This document shows positions 28,803 through 39,813 of a stretch of 64,000 bases of DNA, one piece after another. Below the pieces are notes generated by a model. The model was not told the origin of the DNA, searched no databases, and saw only the letters and a list, made by a program, of their open reading frames with translations. The DNA is from Pantoea sp. Its GTDB lineage: Bacteria > Pseudomonadota > Gammaproteobacteria > Enterobacterales > Enterobacteriaceae. Where the stretch lies: contig NZ_JAPWKD010000021.1 of NCBI RefSeq assembly GCF_028283705.1, forward strand, positions 1 to 64,000, read 5' to 3'. Made by a program: the position numbers and the translations under genes. Each line of letters starts with the position of its first letter. Positions within the stretch are counted from its first letter, which is position 1.

Positions 28803-31082
28803 ATGGACGAACAACTGAAGCAAAGCGCTCTCGAGTTTCACCAGTATCCCACTCCCGGAAAAATTCAGGTGTCACCCACCAAACCACTGGCGACCCAGCG
28901 CGATCTGGCGCTGGCCTATTCTCCCGGCGTGGCTGCACCCTGCCGGGAAATTGCCGCAGACCCACTGGCGGCACACAAATACACCGCGCGTGGCAATCTG
29001 GTGGCGGTGATCTCCAATGGCACTGCGGTGCTGGGGCTGGGCAATATCGGCGCACTGGCCGGTAAACCGGTGATGGAAGGCAAAGGGGTACTGTTTAAGA
29101 AATTTGCCGGAATTGATGTGTTTGATATCGAAATCGACGAACGGGACCCGGATAAGCTGATTGAGGTGATCGCGGCGCTGGAGCCGACCTTTGGCGGCAT
29201 CAACCTGGAAGATATCAAAGCGCCGGAATGCTTCTATATCGAGCAGAAGCTGCGTGAACGGATGAAGATCCCGGTGTTCCATGACGATCAGCACGGCACC
29301 GCGATTATCTGTACTGCGGCGGTGCTCAATGGTTTGCAGATCGTCAAAAAAGCCATCTCTGATGTGCGGCTGGTGGTGTCAGGAGCGGGGGCGTCGGCCA
29401 TTGCCTGCCTGAATCTGTTGGTGGCGCTGGGGATGCAACGCCATAACATTGTCGCGTGTGACTCGAAAGGGGTGATCTGGCGCGGACGTGATACCGATAT
29501 GGCGGAAACCAAAGCCGCCTATGCCGTTGAGGATAATGGGAAACGCACGCTGGAGGAGGTGATTGCCGGTGCGGACATTTTCCTCGGCTGCTCGGGACCG
29601 CAAGTGCTGACGCCGCAGATGGTACAGCAGATGGCGCAGGATCCGCTGATTCTGGCGCTGGCCAACCCGGAGCCGGAAATCATGCCACCGCTGGCGAAGG
29701 CGGTCCGGCCCGACGCGATTATCTGTACCGGGCGTTCTGATTTCCCCAATCAGGTGAATAACGTGCTGTGTTTTCCTTTTATTTTCCGTGGTGCGCTGGA
29801 TGTCGGTGCCACTGCCATCAATGAGGAGATGAAGCTGGCGGCAGTGCACGCCATCGCGGCGCTGGCGCAGGCTGAGCAGAGCGATGTGGTGGCCTCGGCC
29901 TATGACGATCAGGATCTGAGCTTTGGCCCGGAATATCTGATCCCCAAACCTTTTGACCCACGTCTGATTGTGCAGATCGCGCCAGCGGTTGCTAAAGCGG
30001 CGATGGACTCCGGTGTGGCGACGCGGCCGATTGAAGATTTTGATGCCTATCGCGAGAAACTCACCGAGTTTGTTTATAAAACCAACCTGTTTATGAAACC
30101 GATCTTCTCGCAGGCGCGTAAAGATCCGAAGCGTGTAGTGCTGGCGGAAGGGGAGGAGGTGCGGGTGCTGCATGCTACCCAGGAACTGGTGTCGCTCGGG
30201 CTGGCGAAACCGATCCTGATTGGACGCCCGAATGTCATCGCCATGCGTTTACAAAAGCAGGGGCTGAAGATCGAGGCGGGCAAAGATTTTGAGGTGGTGA
30301 ATAACGAATCCGATCCGCGCTTTAAAGCTTACTGGAGTGAATATTATCAGATCATGAAACGGCGTGGCGTGACGCCAGAGATGGCGCAGCGCGCGGTGAT
30401 CGGCAATCCAACACTGATCGGTGCCATCATGGTCCATCGTGGCGAAGCCGATGCGATGATTTGCGGTACGGTGGGCGATTATCATGAACATTATGAGGTG
30501 ATCGAGAAGGTGTTTGGCTTCCGCCCTGATGTGCGGGTGGCCGGGGCGATGAATGCGCTGCTGCTGCCGAGCGGCAACACCTTTATTACCGATACCTACG
30601 TCAATGAAGATCCGACGCCGGAACAGCTGGCGGATATCACTCTGATGGCGGCGGAAACGGTGCGGCGTTTTGGTATCGAACCGCGTGTGGCGTTGCTGTC
30701 GCACTCCAGTTTTGGCACCTCCAATGCGCCTGGGGCGCGCAAGATGCGTGACGCGCTGGCGCTGATTCAGCAGCGAGCGCCGGATCTGGAGATTGACGGC
30801 GAGATGCACGGCGATGCGGCACTGGTGGAAAACATCCGCCGCGAGCTGATGCCGGACAGCCCACTCAAAGGCACGGCTAATCTGCTGATTATGCCCAATG
30901 TCGAAGCGGCGCGTATCAGCTACAACCTGCTGCGTGTTTCCTGCTCGGAAGGGGTGACCGTCGGACCGGTGTTGATGGGGATCAGCAAACCGGTGCATGT
31001 GCTGACGCGTATCGCGTCAGTACGCCGCATTGTCAATATGGTGGCGCTGGCGGTGGTGGAGGCACAGACCGAACCGCTGTAA
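28803..31082 (+). CDS. maeB: NADP-dependent malic enzyme, MaeB
   Basis: Converts malate to pyruvate and CO2 with NADP. The 759-residue protein has the exact E. coli length and architecture: an N-terminal malic domain and NAD(P)-binding domain (about 1-430, including [16 protein letters not shown]-type [10 protein letters not shown] and the [10 protein letters not shown] nucleotide loop) and a C-terminal phosphotransacetylase-like domain (about 430-759, [13 protein letters not shown] onwards) thought to be regulatory. The start at 28803 follows AGGA at 28793-28796 and gives [14 protein letters not shown], matching MaeB; the frame is open further upstream but unsupported. It is divergent from talA. 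Confidence 0.95.
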   Translation: MDEQLKQSALEFHQYPTPGKIQVSPTKPLATQRDLALAYSPGVAAPCREIAADPLAAHKYTARGNLVAVISNGTAVLGLGNIGALAGKPVMEGKGVLFKKFAGIDVFDIEIDERDPDKLIEVIAALEPTFGGINLEDIKAPECFYIEQKLRERMKIPVFHDDQHGTAIICTAAVLNGLQIVKKAISDVRLVVSGAGASAIACLNLLVALGMQRHNIVACDSKGVIWRGRDTDMAETKAAYAVEDNGKRTLEEVIAGADIFLGCSGPQVLTPQMVQQMAQDPLILALANPEPEIMPPLAKAVRPDAIICTGRSDFPNQVNNVLCFPFIFRGALDVGATAINEEMKLAAVHAIAALAQAEQSDVVASAYDDQDLSFGPEYLIPKPFDPRLIVQIAPAVAKAAMDSGVATRPIEDFDAYREKLTEFVYKTNLFMKPIFSQARKDPKRVVLAEGEEVRVLHATQELVSLGLAKPILIGRPNVIAMRLQKQGLKIEAGKDFEVVNNESDPRFKAYWSEYYQIMKRRGVTPEMAQRAVIGNPTLIGAIMVHRGEADAMICGTVGDYHEHYEVIEKVFGFRPDVRVAGAMNALLLPSGNTFITDTYVNEDPTPEQLADITLMAAETVRRFGIEPRVALLSHSSFGTSNAPGARKMRDALALIQQRAPDLEIDGEMHGDAALVENIRRELMPDSPLKGTANLLIMPNVEAARISYNLLRVSCSEGVTVGPVLMGISKPVHVLTRIASVRRIVNMVALAVVEAQTEPL

Positions 31083-31094
31083 ATACGCAAATTG

Positions 31095-31154
31095 CGCGAT
31101 AAATCGCGCCGCTACGATTCTCTGCGATTTTGTAGCGGCGCGATTTATCGCGCG
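31095..31154. repeat. REP pair (REPIN) between maeB and hemF
   Basis: Two intact inverted copies: 31095-31116, and 31133-31154 in the opposite orientation. Each has the GTAGCGGC head and a GCGCGAT/ATCGCGC hairpin, with the GTAG heads facing inward across 16 bases. It is the clearest doublet in the window and lies between convergent genes, where it may also terminate transcription. Confidence 0.85.
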
Positions 31155-31159
31155 TGTTT

Positions 31160-32080
<921 letters not shown>

Positions 32081-32112
32081 TCACTCGTTCCGGAAATTTG
32101 CCGCGATTATAC

Positions 32113-32976
32113 CTAAGCCTGACGCCGATCGTACTCCTCAAAGTAATTGACGATACCATCCGCGATGGCGCTGGCAATTTTTCGGCGAAACGCTGGGGTG
32201 CCAAGCAACTGCTCCTCATGCGGGTTGGTAATAAAGGAGGTTTCCACCAGCACCGACGGAATCGAGGGTGATTTCAGCACAGCGAACGCCGCCTGCTCAG
32301 TGTGCTGGCTGTGCAAATGATGCACCGGACGGATCTGATCCAGCACATGTTTGCCGAGCGTCAGGCTGTTGCGAATGGTATCGGTCTGTACCAGATCGAA
32401 CAGGATTTGGTTCAGATACTGATCTTTCTGCGCCACTTCCACTCCGGCGACTTTGTCAGCATCGTTCTCTTTCTGCGACATATAGCGCGCCATCGCGCTG
32501 CTGGCTCCACGATTTGACAGGGCAAACACCGAAGCGCCATTGGCGTCCGGGCTGGTGTAACCATCGGCGTGAATAGACATGAACAGGTTGGCACCATGCT
32601 GATGGGCAATTTCCACCCGCTGATACAGGGGGATAAAGTAATCCGTATCACGCGTCAGGCGGACTTCAACCCGGGGATGATCCTGCAACAGCTGGCGCAC
32701 GTTGTTGGCGATATCCAGCACGATGTGTTTTTCTTCGGAACCTTGTTCGCCAACCGCACCGGAATCAATCCCGCCGTGGCCCGGGTCGATCATCACAATA
32801 CGTTTGCCGTTTTTCGCTGGCGGCGCGGGTTTGTTGTGGCGCGGCAGCAGGTGCAAATCGGCACTCTCTTCTTTTGCCTGCACCAGACGCGGCGATAGCA
32901 CCGCCAGCGCCAGTCCGGACAGCAGCAGCTGACGACGATTCGTTAAACGTTTGAGCAGTGAAATTTTTTTCATCAA
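32113..32976 (-). CDS. amiA: N-acetylmuramoyl-L-alanine amidase AmiA
   Basis: Periplasmic zinc amidase that cuts peptidoglycan stems during daughter-cell separation. The 287-residue precursor has a twin-arginine signal (TNRRQLLLSGLALAVLS), as AmiA uses the Tat route. The Amidase_3 domain shows the zinc-binding residues: His in IDPGHGG, Glu in SEEKHIVLDI, His in MSIHAD and the catalytic Glu in LVETSFITN. Loop residues in the blocking helix region fit EnvC-controlled amidases. It is followed by hemF and divergent from ypeA. Confidence 0.94.
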   Translation of the reverse strand: MMKKISLLKRLTNRRQLLLSGLALAVLSPRLVQAKEESADLHLLPRHNKPAPPAKNGKRIVMIDPGHGGIDSGAVGEQGSEEKHIVLDIANNVRQLLQDHPRVEVRLTRDTDYFIPLYQRVEIAHQHGANLFMSIHADGYTSPDANGASVFALSNRGASSAMARYMSQKENDADKVAGVEVAQKDQYLNQILFDLVQTDTIRNSLTLGKHVLDQIRPVHHLHSQHTEQAAFAVLKSPSIPSVLVETSFITNPHEEQLLGTPAFRRKIASAIADGIVNYFEEYDRRQA

Positions 32977-33183
32977 TGAATCCCTGACAGGCTTACCTGA
33001 AAAGTGTTATATCGTAACATCCTGACGGGTGCGACCCCGTAACTATTTCAGGGCTTTACTTTGTATTTCAGGTCGCGAACAGGAATTTCGTCGCTTTTTT
33101 CTGCCACTGAACGGTGCGAGGGTTGCGCCCGCTAAAGAATACGTGATAATCAGCGAATTGTGCCTAACTGCAGGGTAACGCCG

Positions 33184-33609
33184 ATGGAAATCCGCTCATT
33201 CCGCCAGGAAGATTTTGAAGAAGTGATCACGCTCTGGGAGCGTTGCGATCTGTTACGCCCGTGGAATGACCCTGAGCTGGACATTGAACGCAAAATGAAC
33301 CATGACCCGGAACTGTTTCTGGTGGCCGAAGTCGGTGGCGAGGTGGTGGGTACGCTGATGGGCGGCTACGATGGTCATCGTGGTGCGGCTTATTATCTGG
33401 CGGTGCATCCTGATTATCAGGGGCGTGGCTTTGCCAACGCGCTGATGAATCGTCTGGAAAAGAAACTGATTGCGCGCGGCTGCCCGAAAATCCATCTGAT
33501 GGTGCGTGAAGAGAACGACCAGGTGGTGGCCTTCTATGAAAAGCTCGATTACGAGCCAGTGGATTCACTGCTGCTGGGCAAGCGCCTGATTGAAGACCGT
33601 GAGTATTAA
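33184..33609 (+). CDS. ypeA: YpeA, GNAT-family acetyltransferase
   Basis: 141-residue protein, the same length as E. coli YpeA. It is a single GNAT domain with the acetyl-CoA loop in [18 protein letters not shown] and the C-terminal [18 protein letters not shown] segment. The substrate is unknown. The start at 33184 ([14 protein letters not shown]) follows AGGGT; an in-frame start 24 bases upstream lacks support. Its stop is directly followed by the yfeZ GTG start, so ypeA-yfeZ-yfeY form a compact unit as in E. coli. Confidence 0.93.
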   Translation: MEIRSFRQEDFEEVITLWERCDLLRPWNDPELDIERKMNHDPELFLVAEVGGEVVGTLMGGYDGHRGAAYYLAVHPDYQGRGFANALMNRLEKKLIARGCPKIHLMVREENDQVVAFYEKLDYEPVDSLLLGKRLIEDREY

Positions 33610-34071
33610 GTGGTTACGCTGAAATACCCGCCAGAAGAATACGATGCAAAAGGGCAGCTGCGGCTGCCGTTTCTTTTCTGGCTGATCCTGCTGTTACAGG
33701 CACGCACCTGGCTGATTCTGGTGATGGCCGGGGCATCCCGGCAGCAGGGGAATGACCTGCTGGCGTTGTTCTATCCCGATCGGCAAAGTTTCTGGCTGGG
33801 TCTGGCGCTCGGCATTCCGGCGGCTATCGGGCTGCTGCTCACCGGTTATCGTCAACGTTGGCCGCGCCTGTGGCAAAGCTGGCGTCTGGTACTGAGCCTG
33901 TCATTGCTGATTAACCTGTTGTGGCAGGGCGTTAACCTGTTGCAGGGCGCGATGCCCGATTCGCCATTCCCGCTGCTGCTAACGCTGTTCGACCTGCTGG
34001 CGCTGTACTGGCTGCAAACCCATCGACGCCTGTGTGACTGCTTTTTGCCTGAACATCAGCATCACGAATAA
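33610..34071 (+). CDS. yfeZ: YfeZ, DUF2919 inner-membrane protein
   Basis: 153-residue membrane protein of unknown function. It has four hydrophobic segments and the DUF2919 signature FLFWLILLLQARTWLILVMAGASR near residue 20, as in E. coli YfeZ. It begins with GTG immediately after the ypeA stop codon, which implies translational coupling. The C-terminus is His-rich (PEHQHHE). It is followed by the lipoprotein gene yfeY. Confidence 0.88.
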   Translation: MVTLKYPPEEYDAKGQLRLPFLFWLILLLQARTWLILVMAGASRQQGNDLLALFYPDRQSFWLGLALGIPAAIGLLLTGYRQRWPRLWQSWRLVLSLSLLINLLWQGVNLLQGAMPDSPFPLLLTLFDLLALYWLQTHRRLCDCFLPEHQHHE

Positions 34072-34135
34072 ACTTTTTGTCGCTTTGCGACTCCAACAGG
34101 CACGCCAAACCGGCAAACAAGATCAAGGAGTTTTC

Positions 34136-34750
34136 ATGAAAGTTGTTCGTCCCGCGCTGCTGGCGACGGCTCTGGTGCTGGCAGGTTGTGCCAGCTCTGC
34201 GTCTTCGGGTTCGGCTGATGAAAGCCACTGGTATAACCCCCTGAGTTACCATTGGTCGGCGCTTAATCCGCTCAGCTGGTTCGGTGGTTCGTTGATGGTA
34301 AGCGAGCAGGGTGTCGCCGGGCTATCCAGTAGCACCGCCATGACGCAAACGGCTATCGATAAAGCGCTGAATGGCGATTACAAGCTGCGGCAGGGCATGC
34401 GCACCCAGAATGGCCAGGTGGTGGAGTTCTGGCAGGCACTGGATGGTGACAAGGTCAAACTGGTGATCAACGGGCAAAGCAGCGTTGAACGTATTGAGGT
34501 ACTGGACCCGAGCGCGAAAAGTGCAGACGGCAGCAAAATCGGCGACCCGTTCAGTGCCAAATTCACTAAGGCGTTTGATAACTGCAAAATGGTGCCGGGT
34601 CTCGATAGCCGTGATGTGGAGTGCCGTGCGCCGAATAGCCAGCACATCGCTTATATCTATAGTGGCGAATGGCACGGTCCTGAAGGGCTGATGCCGTCGG
34701 ATGATACGCTGAAAAACTGGAAAATCAGCAAGATCGTCTGGCAACGCTAA
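34136..34750 (+). CDS. yfeY: YfeY, RpoE-regulated-type lipoprotein (DUF1131)
   Basis: 204-residue lipoprotein. The signal peptide ends in a lipobox LVLAGC with the lipidated Cys at residue 19. The mature part is a DUF1131 domain (HWYNPLSYHWSALNPLSWFG and GVAGLSSSTAMTQTAI). E. coli YfeY is known as a sigma-E-regulated lipoprotein of unknown role; the residue after Cys is Ala, so outer-membrane sorting is expected. AAGGAG at 34125-34130 fixes the start. It lies upstream of yfeX. Confidence 0.92.
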   Translation: MKVVRPALLATALVLAGCASSASSGSADESHWYNPLSYHWSALNPLSWFGGSLMVSEQGVAGLSSSTAMTQTAIDKALNGDYKLRQGMRTQNGQVVEFWQALDGDKVKLVINGQSSVERIEVLDPSAKSADGSKIGDPFSAKFTKAFDNCKMVPGLDSRDVECRAPNSQHIAYIYSGEWHGPEGLMPSDDTLKNWKISKIVWQR

Positions 34751-34851
34751 TCCCTCAAAAAAGTGCGGTGATACGGGCTATCGCCGCCACTTTCCGGTAT
34801 GATACGGACGAAAAAAACGCCGTTTAACCCCCATTGCCGGAGAGCATGTCG

Positions 34852-35748
34852 ATGTCTCAATTTCAGAGCGGGATTCTGCTGGAACACCGCCGTTTCGCCA
34901 TTTGGCTGGAAGCCCGCGTCACGGGTGATCTCGATGCGCTGCGCCTGGGCAGCAAAACCTTCCTGCAACACCTCGATGCACTGCAACAAAAATTCGCTGA
35001 TGCCGGGTTGGGCGCGGTGATCGCCTTCGGTGATATGCTGTGGCGCGACTTGCAGGGTGCGGATTCTGCACCAGAACTGAAAGCCTTTAGCGCGCTGGGC
35101 AAAGGCATTGCGCCTGCTACGCAGCGTGATTTGCTGATCCATATTCAGTCGCTACGCCACGATGTGAACTTCTCTCTGGCGCAGGCTGCGCTGGTAGCGT
35201 TTGCCGCTGCTGTCGACATCGAAGAAGAAACCCACGGTTTTCGCTGGGTGGAAGAACGCGATCTCTCCGGTTTCGTCGATGGCACCGAGAATCCGCAAGG
35301 CGAACAGCGTGAGCAGGTAGCGATTATCGCCGCTGGCCCGGATGCAGGTGGCAGCTATGTCTTCACCCAGCGCTGGGAACATAACCTGAAGCTGTGGAAC
35401 CGCATGGCAGTTGACAAGCAGGAAGCGGTAATGGGGCGCACCAAGGCGGAGAATGAAGAGATTCCCGGCGATGAGCGCCCGGTGACCTCGCATCTCAGCC
35501 GCGTCGATCTTAAAGAAGAAGGCAAAGGGCTGAAGATTTTGCGTCAGAGCCTGCCTTACGGCACTGCCAGCGGCACCCATGGTCTGTTCTTTATTGCCTA
35601 CTGCAATCGCCTGCATAATATTGAACAGCAACTGTTGAGCATGTTTGGTGAGCGTGATGGCAAGATGGACGCCATGCTGCGGTTTACCAAACCGGTCACC
35701 GGCAGCTACTTTTTTGCTCCATCGCTTGACGTGTTACAGGCGCTGTAA
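34852..35748 (+). CDS. yfeX: YfeX, DyP-type haem peroxidase
   Basis: Cytoplasmic dye-decolourising-type peroxidase with a porphyrin-oxidising activity; removal of iron from haem has been proposed for it but is disputed. The 298-residue protein has the DyP motif GFVDGTENP with the catalytic Asp near residue 143 and the proximal haem His in [11 protein letters not shown]. The start at 34852 (MSQFQSGIL) aligns with E. coli YfeX (299), with GGAG about 9 bases upstream; ATG at 34846 and TTG at 34834 are alternatives. A GC-rich hairpin follows the gene. Confidence 0.94.
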   Translation: MSQFQSGILLEHRRFAIWLEARVTGDLDALRLGSKTFLQHLDALQQKFADAGLGAVIAFGDMLWRDLQGADSAPELKAFSALGKGIAPATQRDLLIHIQSLRHDVNFSLAQAALVAFAAAVDIEEETHGFRWVEERDLSGFVDGTENPQGEQREQVAIIAAGPDAGGSYVFTQRWEHNLKLWNRMAVDKQEAVMGRTKAENEEIPGDERPVTSHLSRVDLKEEGKGLKILRQSLPYGTASGTHGLFFIAYCNRLHNIEQQLLSMFGERDGKMDAMLRFTKPVTGSYFFAPSLDVLQAL

Positions 35749-35756
35749 TGTCCTCC

Positions 35757-35778
35757 CGGACGGCGGTGATGCCGTCCG
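35757..35778 (+). terminator. yfeX terminator hairpin
   Basis: CGGACGGC/GCCGTCCG with a 6-nt loop, starting 9 bases after the stop codon; only a short T-rich tail (TTCGTT). Confidence 0.65.
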
Positions 35779-35881
35779 TTCGTTATCCCGCCAGATGCAT
35801 ATACTTCCCCGTCGTCTTATGCCTTTTTAGACTTTGAAATCAGCAAACGATATATAAAACCGTTACTGGTTTGCCTCGAGT

Positions 35882-35887
35882 TATAAA
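35882..35887 (+). promoter_or_regulatory. Candidate -10 of the cysP promoter
   Basis: TATAAA about 55 bases upstream of cysP, in an AT-rich stretch (35831-35890). No -35 consensus is found at 17 bp. That fits an activator-dependent promoter, and CysB activates cysP in E. coli. The CysB-binding region is expected just upstream, but CysB sites are too degenerate to call by eye. Confidence 0.3.
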
Positions 35888-35941
35888 TACACTGACAACA
35901 TCTAATGGCATCAGCCGTAACTCCACATTTCCAGGTGCAGC

Positions 35942-36958
35942 ATGACACTTCCCGTTTTTAAAAAGTTGGTTGGCGGTATCGCGCTTTCGCTGGCAATGGC
36001 GGGGGCTGTGCAGGCGACAGAGCTGCTCAACAGCTCGTATGACGTCTCGCGCGAACTGTTTGTCGCCCTGAATGCGCCTTTTGAGCAGCAGTGGGATGCC
36101 AGCCATCCGGGTGACAAGCTGACGATTAAACAATCTCATGCCGGTTCATCAAAACAGGCGCTGGCGATCCTGCAGGGTTTGCGCGCCGATGTGGTGACTT
36201 ATAACCAGGTGACGGATGTGCAGGTGCTGCACGATAAAGGTCAGCTGATCCCGGCCGACTGGCAAAGCCGCCTGCCGAATAACAGCTCGCCGTTTTACTC
36301 CACCATGGCGTTCCTGGTGCGTAAGGGCAACCCAAAGAATATTCACGACTGGGCCGATCTGGCACGGGCTGACGTGAAACTGATTTTCCCGAATCCTAAA
36401 ACCTCCGGCAATGGCCGCTACACCTATCTGGCCGCCTGGGGCGCTGCGGATCAGGCAGATGGCAAAGACCAGGCCAAAACCGAAGCCTTTATGACGCAAT
36501 TCCTGAAAAACGTCGAAGTGTTTGATACCGGAGGCCGTGGTGCCACCACCACTTTCGCCGAGCGCGGCCTGGGTGACGTGCTGATTAGCTTCGAGTCAGA
36601 AGTGAATAACATCCGTAACCAGTACGCTAAAGATGGCTACGAAGTGATTGTGCCGAAGACTAACATCCTCGCCGAGTTCCCGGTTGCCTGGGTGGATAAA
36701 AACGTCGCGCACAATGGCACGACGGATGCGGCGAAAGCCTATTTGAATTATCTCTACACACCGGAAGCACAGAAAATCATTACCAGCTTTTACTATCGTG
36801 TGAACAACCCGCAGTTGATGGCAGCCCAGCAGGATCGCTTCCCGCAGACCCGTCTGTTCAATGTCGATGAGGCATTTGGTGGCTGGGATAACGTGATGAA
36901 AAACCATTTTGCCAGCGGCGCTGAGCTGGACAAATTGCTGGCAGCGGGGCGCGGTTAA
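35942..36958 (+). CDS. cysP: CysP, thiosulfate/sulfate-binding protein
   Basis: Periplasmic binding protein delivering thiosulfate and sulfate to the CysTWA transporter. The 338-residue precursor has a signal peptide ending AGAVQA before [15 protein letters not shown], the usual start of mature CysP/Sbp proteins. Other family blocks are [27 protein letters not shown] and EFPVAWVD. The CysP rather than Sbp identity rests on the operon cysP-T-W-A. The TAATG junction with cysT overlaps by one base. Ends near expected length (E. coli 338). Confidence 0.95.
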   Translation: MTLPVFKKLVGGIALSLAMAGAVQATELLNSSYDVSRELFVALNAPFEQQWDASHPGDKLTIKQSHAGSSKQALAILQGLRADVVTYNQVTDVQVLHDKGQLIPADWQSRLPNNSSPFYSTMAFLVRKGNPKNIHDWADLARADVKLIFPNPKTSGNGRYTYLAAWGAADQADGKDQAKTEAFMTQFLKNVEVFDTGGRGATTTFAERGLGDVLISFESEVNNIRNQYAKDGYEVIVPKTNILAEFPVAWVDKNVAHNGTTDAAKAYLNYLYTPEAQKIITSFYYRVNNPQLMAAQQDRFPQTRLFNVDEAFGGWDNVMKNHFASGAELDKLLAAGRG

Positions 36959-37791
36959 TGTTTGCCTCAACGCAAAAACGGGTACTGCCCGGATTCGGTA
37001 TCAGCCTCGGTACCAGTCTGCTGTTTACCTGCCTGATTCTGCTGCTGCCGATCAGCGCGTTGCTGATGCAGCTGTCGAAAATGACGCTGGCGCAGTACTG
37101 GGAAGTGATCACCAATCCACAGCTGGTAGCGGCGTATAAAGTGACGCTGCTGTCTGCCGGGGTGGCTTCCCTCTTCAATGCGGTGTTTGGCATGCTGATG
37201 GCGTGGATTCTGACCCGCTATCGCTTTCCTGGCCGTACTCTGCTCGATGGCCTGATGGATTTACCCTTCGCCCTGCCCACGGCTGTGGCTGGCCTGACGC
37301 TGGCGGGTTTGTTCTCGGTTAATGGCTGGTATGGCCAGTGGCTGGCTCAGTTCGATATCAAAGTTTCTTATACCTGGCTCGGTATCGCGGTGGCGATGGC
37401 CTTCACCAGCATTCCGTTTGTGGTGCGTACCGTGCAACCGGTGCTGGAAGAGTTAGGGCCGGAATACGAAGAAGCTGCCGAAACCCTCGGTGCGACACCG
37501 TGGCAGAGCTTCCGCCGCGTGGTGCTGCCAGAAGTGGCTCCTGCGTTGCTGGCCGGGACCGCGCTGTCGTTTACCCGCAGCCTCGGCGAGTTTGGTGCGG
37601 TGATCTTTATCGCCGGTAATATCGCGTGGAAAACGGAAGTGACCTCGCTGATGATTTTTGTGCGTTTGCAGGAGTTTGATTATCCGGCCGCCAGCGCCAT
37701 CGCCTCAGTGATCCTTGCCGCCTCGTTGCTGCTGCTGTTCGCCATCAACACCCTGCAAAGCCGCTTTGGCCGTCGTTTAGGAGGTCACTGA
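36958..37791 (+). CDS. cysT: CysT (CysU), sulfate/thiosulfate ABC permease
   Basis: Inner-membrane permease subunit of the sulfate importer. The 277-residue protein has about six membrane segments and the EAA loop EYEEAAETLGATPWQSFRRVVLP that contacts CysA. Family signature DLPFALPTAVAGLTL is present. The start codon overlaps the cysP stop (TAATG), and the stop overlaps the cysW start (TGATG), so the three are translationally coupled. Confidence 0.95.
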   Translation: MFASTQKRVLPGFGISLGTSLLFTCLILLLPISALLMQLSKMTLAQYWEVITNPQLVAAYKVTLLSAGVASLFNAVFGMLMAWILTRYRFPGRTLLDGLMDLPFALPTAVAGLTLAGLFSVNGWYGQWLAQFDIKVSYTWLGIAVAMAFTSIPFVVRTVQPVLEELGPEYEEAAETLGATPWQSFRRVVLPEVAPALLAGTALSFTRSLGEFGAVIFIAGNIAWKTEVTSLMIFVRLQEFDYPAASAIASVILAASLLLLFAINTLQSRFGRRLGGH

Positions 37792-38663
37792 TGGCAGAGA
37801 TTTCGCAAATCAATCGGGTTGATCGTTCGCCGATTAACTGGGGCAAATGGCTGCTGATTGGCATTGGCGCGCTGGTTTCCATCATGTTGCTGGTGGTGCC
37901 GATGGTCTCCATCTTCTGGGAAGCGCTCAATCAGGGTCTGGGAACTGCCCTCAGCAATCTGAAAGACGGCGATATGCTGCATGCCATCTGGCTGACGGTG
38001 ATGGTGGCGTTGATCACCGTGCCGGTTAACCTGGTGTTCGGTACGTTGCTGGCGTGGCTGGTGACGCGTTTTAACTTCCCTGGCCGCCAGTTGCTGCTGA
38101 CGCTGTTCGATATTCCTTTTGCCGTCTCCCCGGTGGTCGCTGGCCTGATGTATCTGTTGTTCTGGGGTATCAATGGTCCGGCGGGTGGCTGGCTGGATGC
38201 GCACAATATCCAGATTATGTTTGCCTGGCCGGGCATGGTGCTGGCGACCATTTTCGTGACCTGTCCGTTTGTGGTGCGTGAACTGGTGCCAGTCATGCTC
38301 AGCCAGGGCAGTAACGAAGATGAAGCCGCGGTGCTGCTAGGCGCATCCGGCTGGCAGATGTTCCGCCGCGTCACGCTGCCGAATATTCGCTGGGCGTTGT
38401 TGTACGGCGTGGTGCTGACCAATGCCCGTACCATCGGCGAATTTGGTGCGGTCTCGGTGGTATCGGGATCGATTCGCGGCGAAACCTATACCTTGCCGCT
38501 TCAGGTTGAATTACTCCATCAGGACTACAACACCGTTGGCGCATTTACCGCCGCCGCGCTGCTGACCCTGATGGCGATAGTGACACTGTTTCTGAAAAGC
38601 GTGGTGCAGTGGCGTTTAGAGCATCAGCGGAAACGCCAACAGGAGGAAAATCATGAGCATTGA
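37791..38663 (+). CDS. cysW: CysW, sulfate/thiosulfate ABC permease
   Basis: Second permease subunit, pairing with CysT. The 290-residue protein has about six membrane segments, [17 protein letters not shown] and the EAA loop [23 protein letters not shown]. The C-terminus is charged ([13 protein letters not shown]) and its coding sequence overlaps cysA by 11 bases. AGGAGG for cysA lies inside the end of cysW. Confidence 0.95.
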   Translation: MAEISQINRVDRSPINWGKWLLIGIGALVSIMLLVVPMVSIFWEALNQGLGTALSNLKDGDMLHAIWLTVMVALITVPVNLVFGTLLAWLVTRFNFPGRQLLLTLFDIPFAVSPVVAGLMYLLFWGINGPAGGWLDAHNIQIMFAWPGMVLATIFVTCPFVVRELVPVMLSQGSNEDEAAVLLGASGWQMFRRVTLPNIRWALLYGVVLTNARTIGEFGAVSVVSGSIRGETYTLPLQVELLHQDYNTVGAFTAAALLTLMAIVTLFLKSVVQWRLEHQRKRQQEENHEH

Positions 38664-39741
38664 GATTAAACAAATTAACAAATCGTTTGGCCGTACACCG
38701 GTGTTGAACGATATCTCTCTGGATATTCCTTCCGGCCAGATGGTGGCGCTGCTGGGTCCATCCGGTTCGGGTAAAACCACGCTGCTGCGTATCATCGCCG
38801 GTCTGGAGCATCAGAACAGCGGTCAGATCCAGTTCCACGGTAAAGACGTCAGCCGCCTGCATGCGCGCGATCGCCAGGTGGGGTTTGTCTTCCAGCACTA
38901 CGCGCTGTTTCGCCATATGACGGTGTTTGACAACATCGCGTTTGGCCTGACGGTGCTGCCACGCCGCGAGCGTCCCTCCAGTGCGGAAATCAAACAGCGC
39001 GTGACCCGTCTGCTGGAGATGGTGCAGTTGAGTCATCTCGCCAGCCGTTTCCCGGCACAGTTGTCGGGCGGTCAGAAACAGCGCGTCGCACTGGCGCGTG
39101 CGCTGGCCGTAGAACCGCAAATTTTATTGCTGGATGAACCCTTCGGCGCGCTCGATGCCCAGGTGCGTAAAGAGCTGCGTCGCTGGCTGCGTCAGCTGCA
39201 CGAAGAACTGAAATTCACCAGCGTGTTCGTCACCCACGATCAGGAAGAAGCGATGGAAGTCGCGGACAGCGTAGTGGTGATGAGCCAGGGCAATATTGAG
39301 CAGGTCGGTACACCGGACGAAGTGTGGCGCGATCCGGCCACCCGCTTCGTGCTGGAGTTCCTCGGTGAAGTTAACCGCTTTGATGGTGAAGTGCATGGCT
39401 CGCAATTCCATGTTGCGGCACATCGCTGGCCGCTGGGCTATACCCCGGCGCATCAGGGCCCGGTAGAGCTATTCCTGCGTCCGTGGGAGATTGATGTATC
39501 GCGCCAGAGCAGCCTGGAGACGCCGCTGCCAGTGCAGGTGCTGGAAGTCAGCCCGCGCGGACATTTCTGGCAGCTGGTGGTACAACCCGCTGGCTGGCAG
39601 AGCGAACCTTTTACCCTGGTGTTTGATGGTGAGCAATCCGCCCCGATTCGCGGTGAACGTTTGTTTGTTGGCCTGCAACAGGCCCGACTTTACCAGGGCA
39701 CAACACCGCTGCGCACGGTTGCCTTTGCCGAGAGCGCCTGA
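38653..39741 (+). CDS. cysA: CysA, sulfate/thiosulfate ABC ATPase
   Basis: ATPase that powers sulfate/thiosulfate import. The 362-residue protein shows Walker A (GPSGSGKTT), the ABC signature LSGGQKQR, Walker B ([12 protein letters not shown]) and the switch His in [19 protein letters not shown]-like regulatory domain follows from about residue 240. It has the usual length for CysA (365 in E. coli). It is followed by cysM after 72 bases, as in E. coli. Confidence 0.96.
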   Translation: MSIEIKQINKSFGRTPVLNDISLDIPSGQMVALLGPSGSGKTTLLRIIAGLEHQNSGQIQFHGKDVSRLHARDRQVGFVFQHYALFRHMTVFDNIAFGLTVLPRRERPSSAEIKQRVTRLLEMVQLSHLASRFPAQLSGGQKQRVALARALAVEPQILLLDEPFGALDAQVRKELRRWLRQLHEELKFTSVFVTHDQEEAMEVADSVVVMSQGNIEQVGTPDEVWRDPATRFVLEFLGEVNRFDGEVHGSQFHVAAHRWPLGYTPAHQGPVELFLRPWEIDVSRQSSLETPLPVQVLEVSPRGHFWQLVVQPAGWQSEPFTLVFDGEQSAPIRGERLFVGLQQARLYQGTTPLRTVAFAESA

Positions 39742-39813
39742 TATTTTTGACACTCCTTCGGGCGGGACTTTCCCGCCCGATTTCTTTGCCCCTCTTTCTC
39801 CGGGAATCTGACC

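Noticed and set aside
29379-30173. Long minus-strand frame (264 codons) inside maeB
   Set aside because: Shadow of maeB; Arg/His-rich composition typical of antisense frames.
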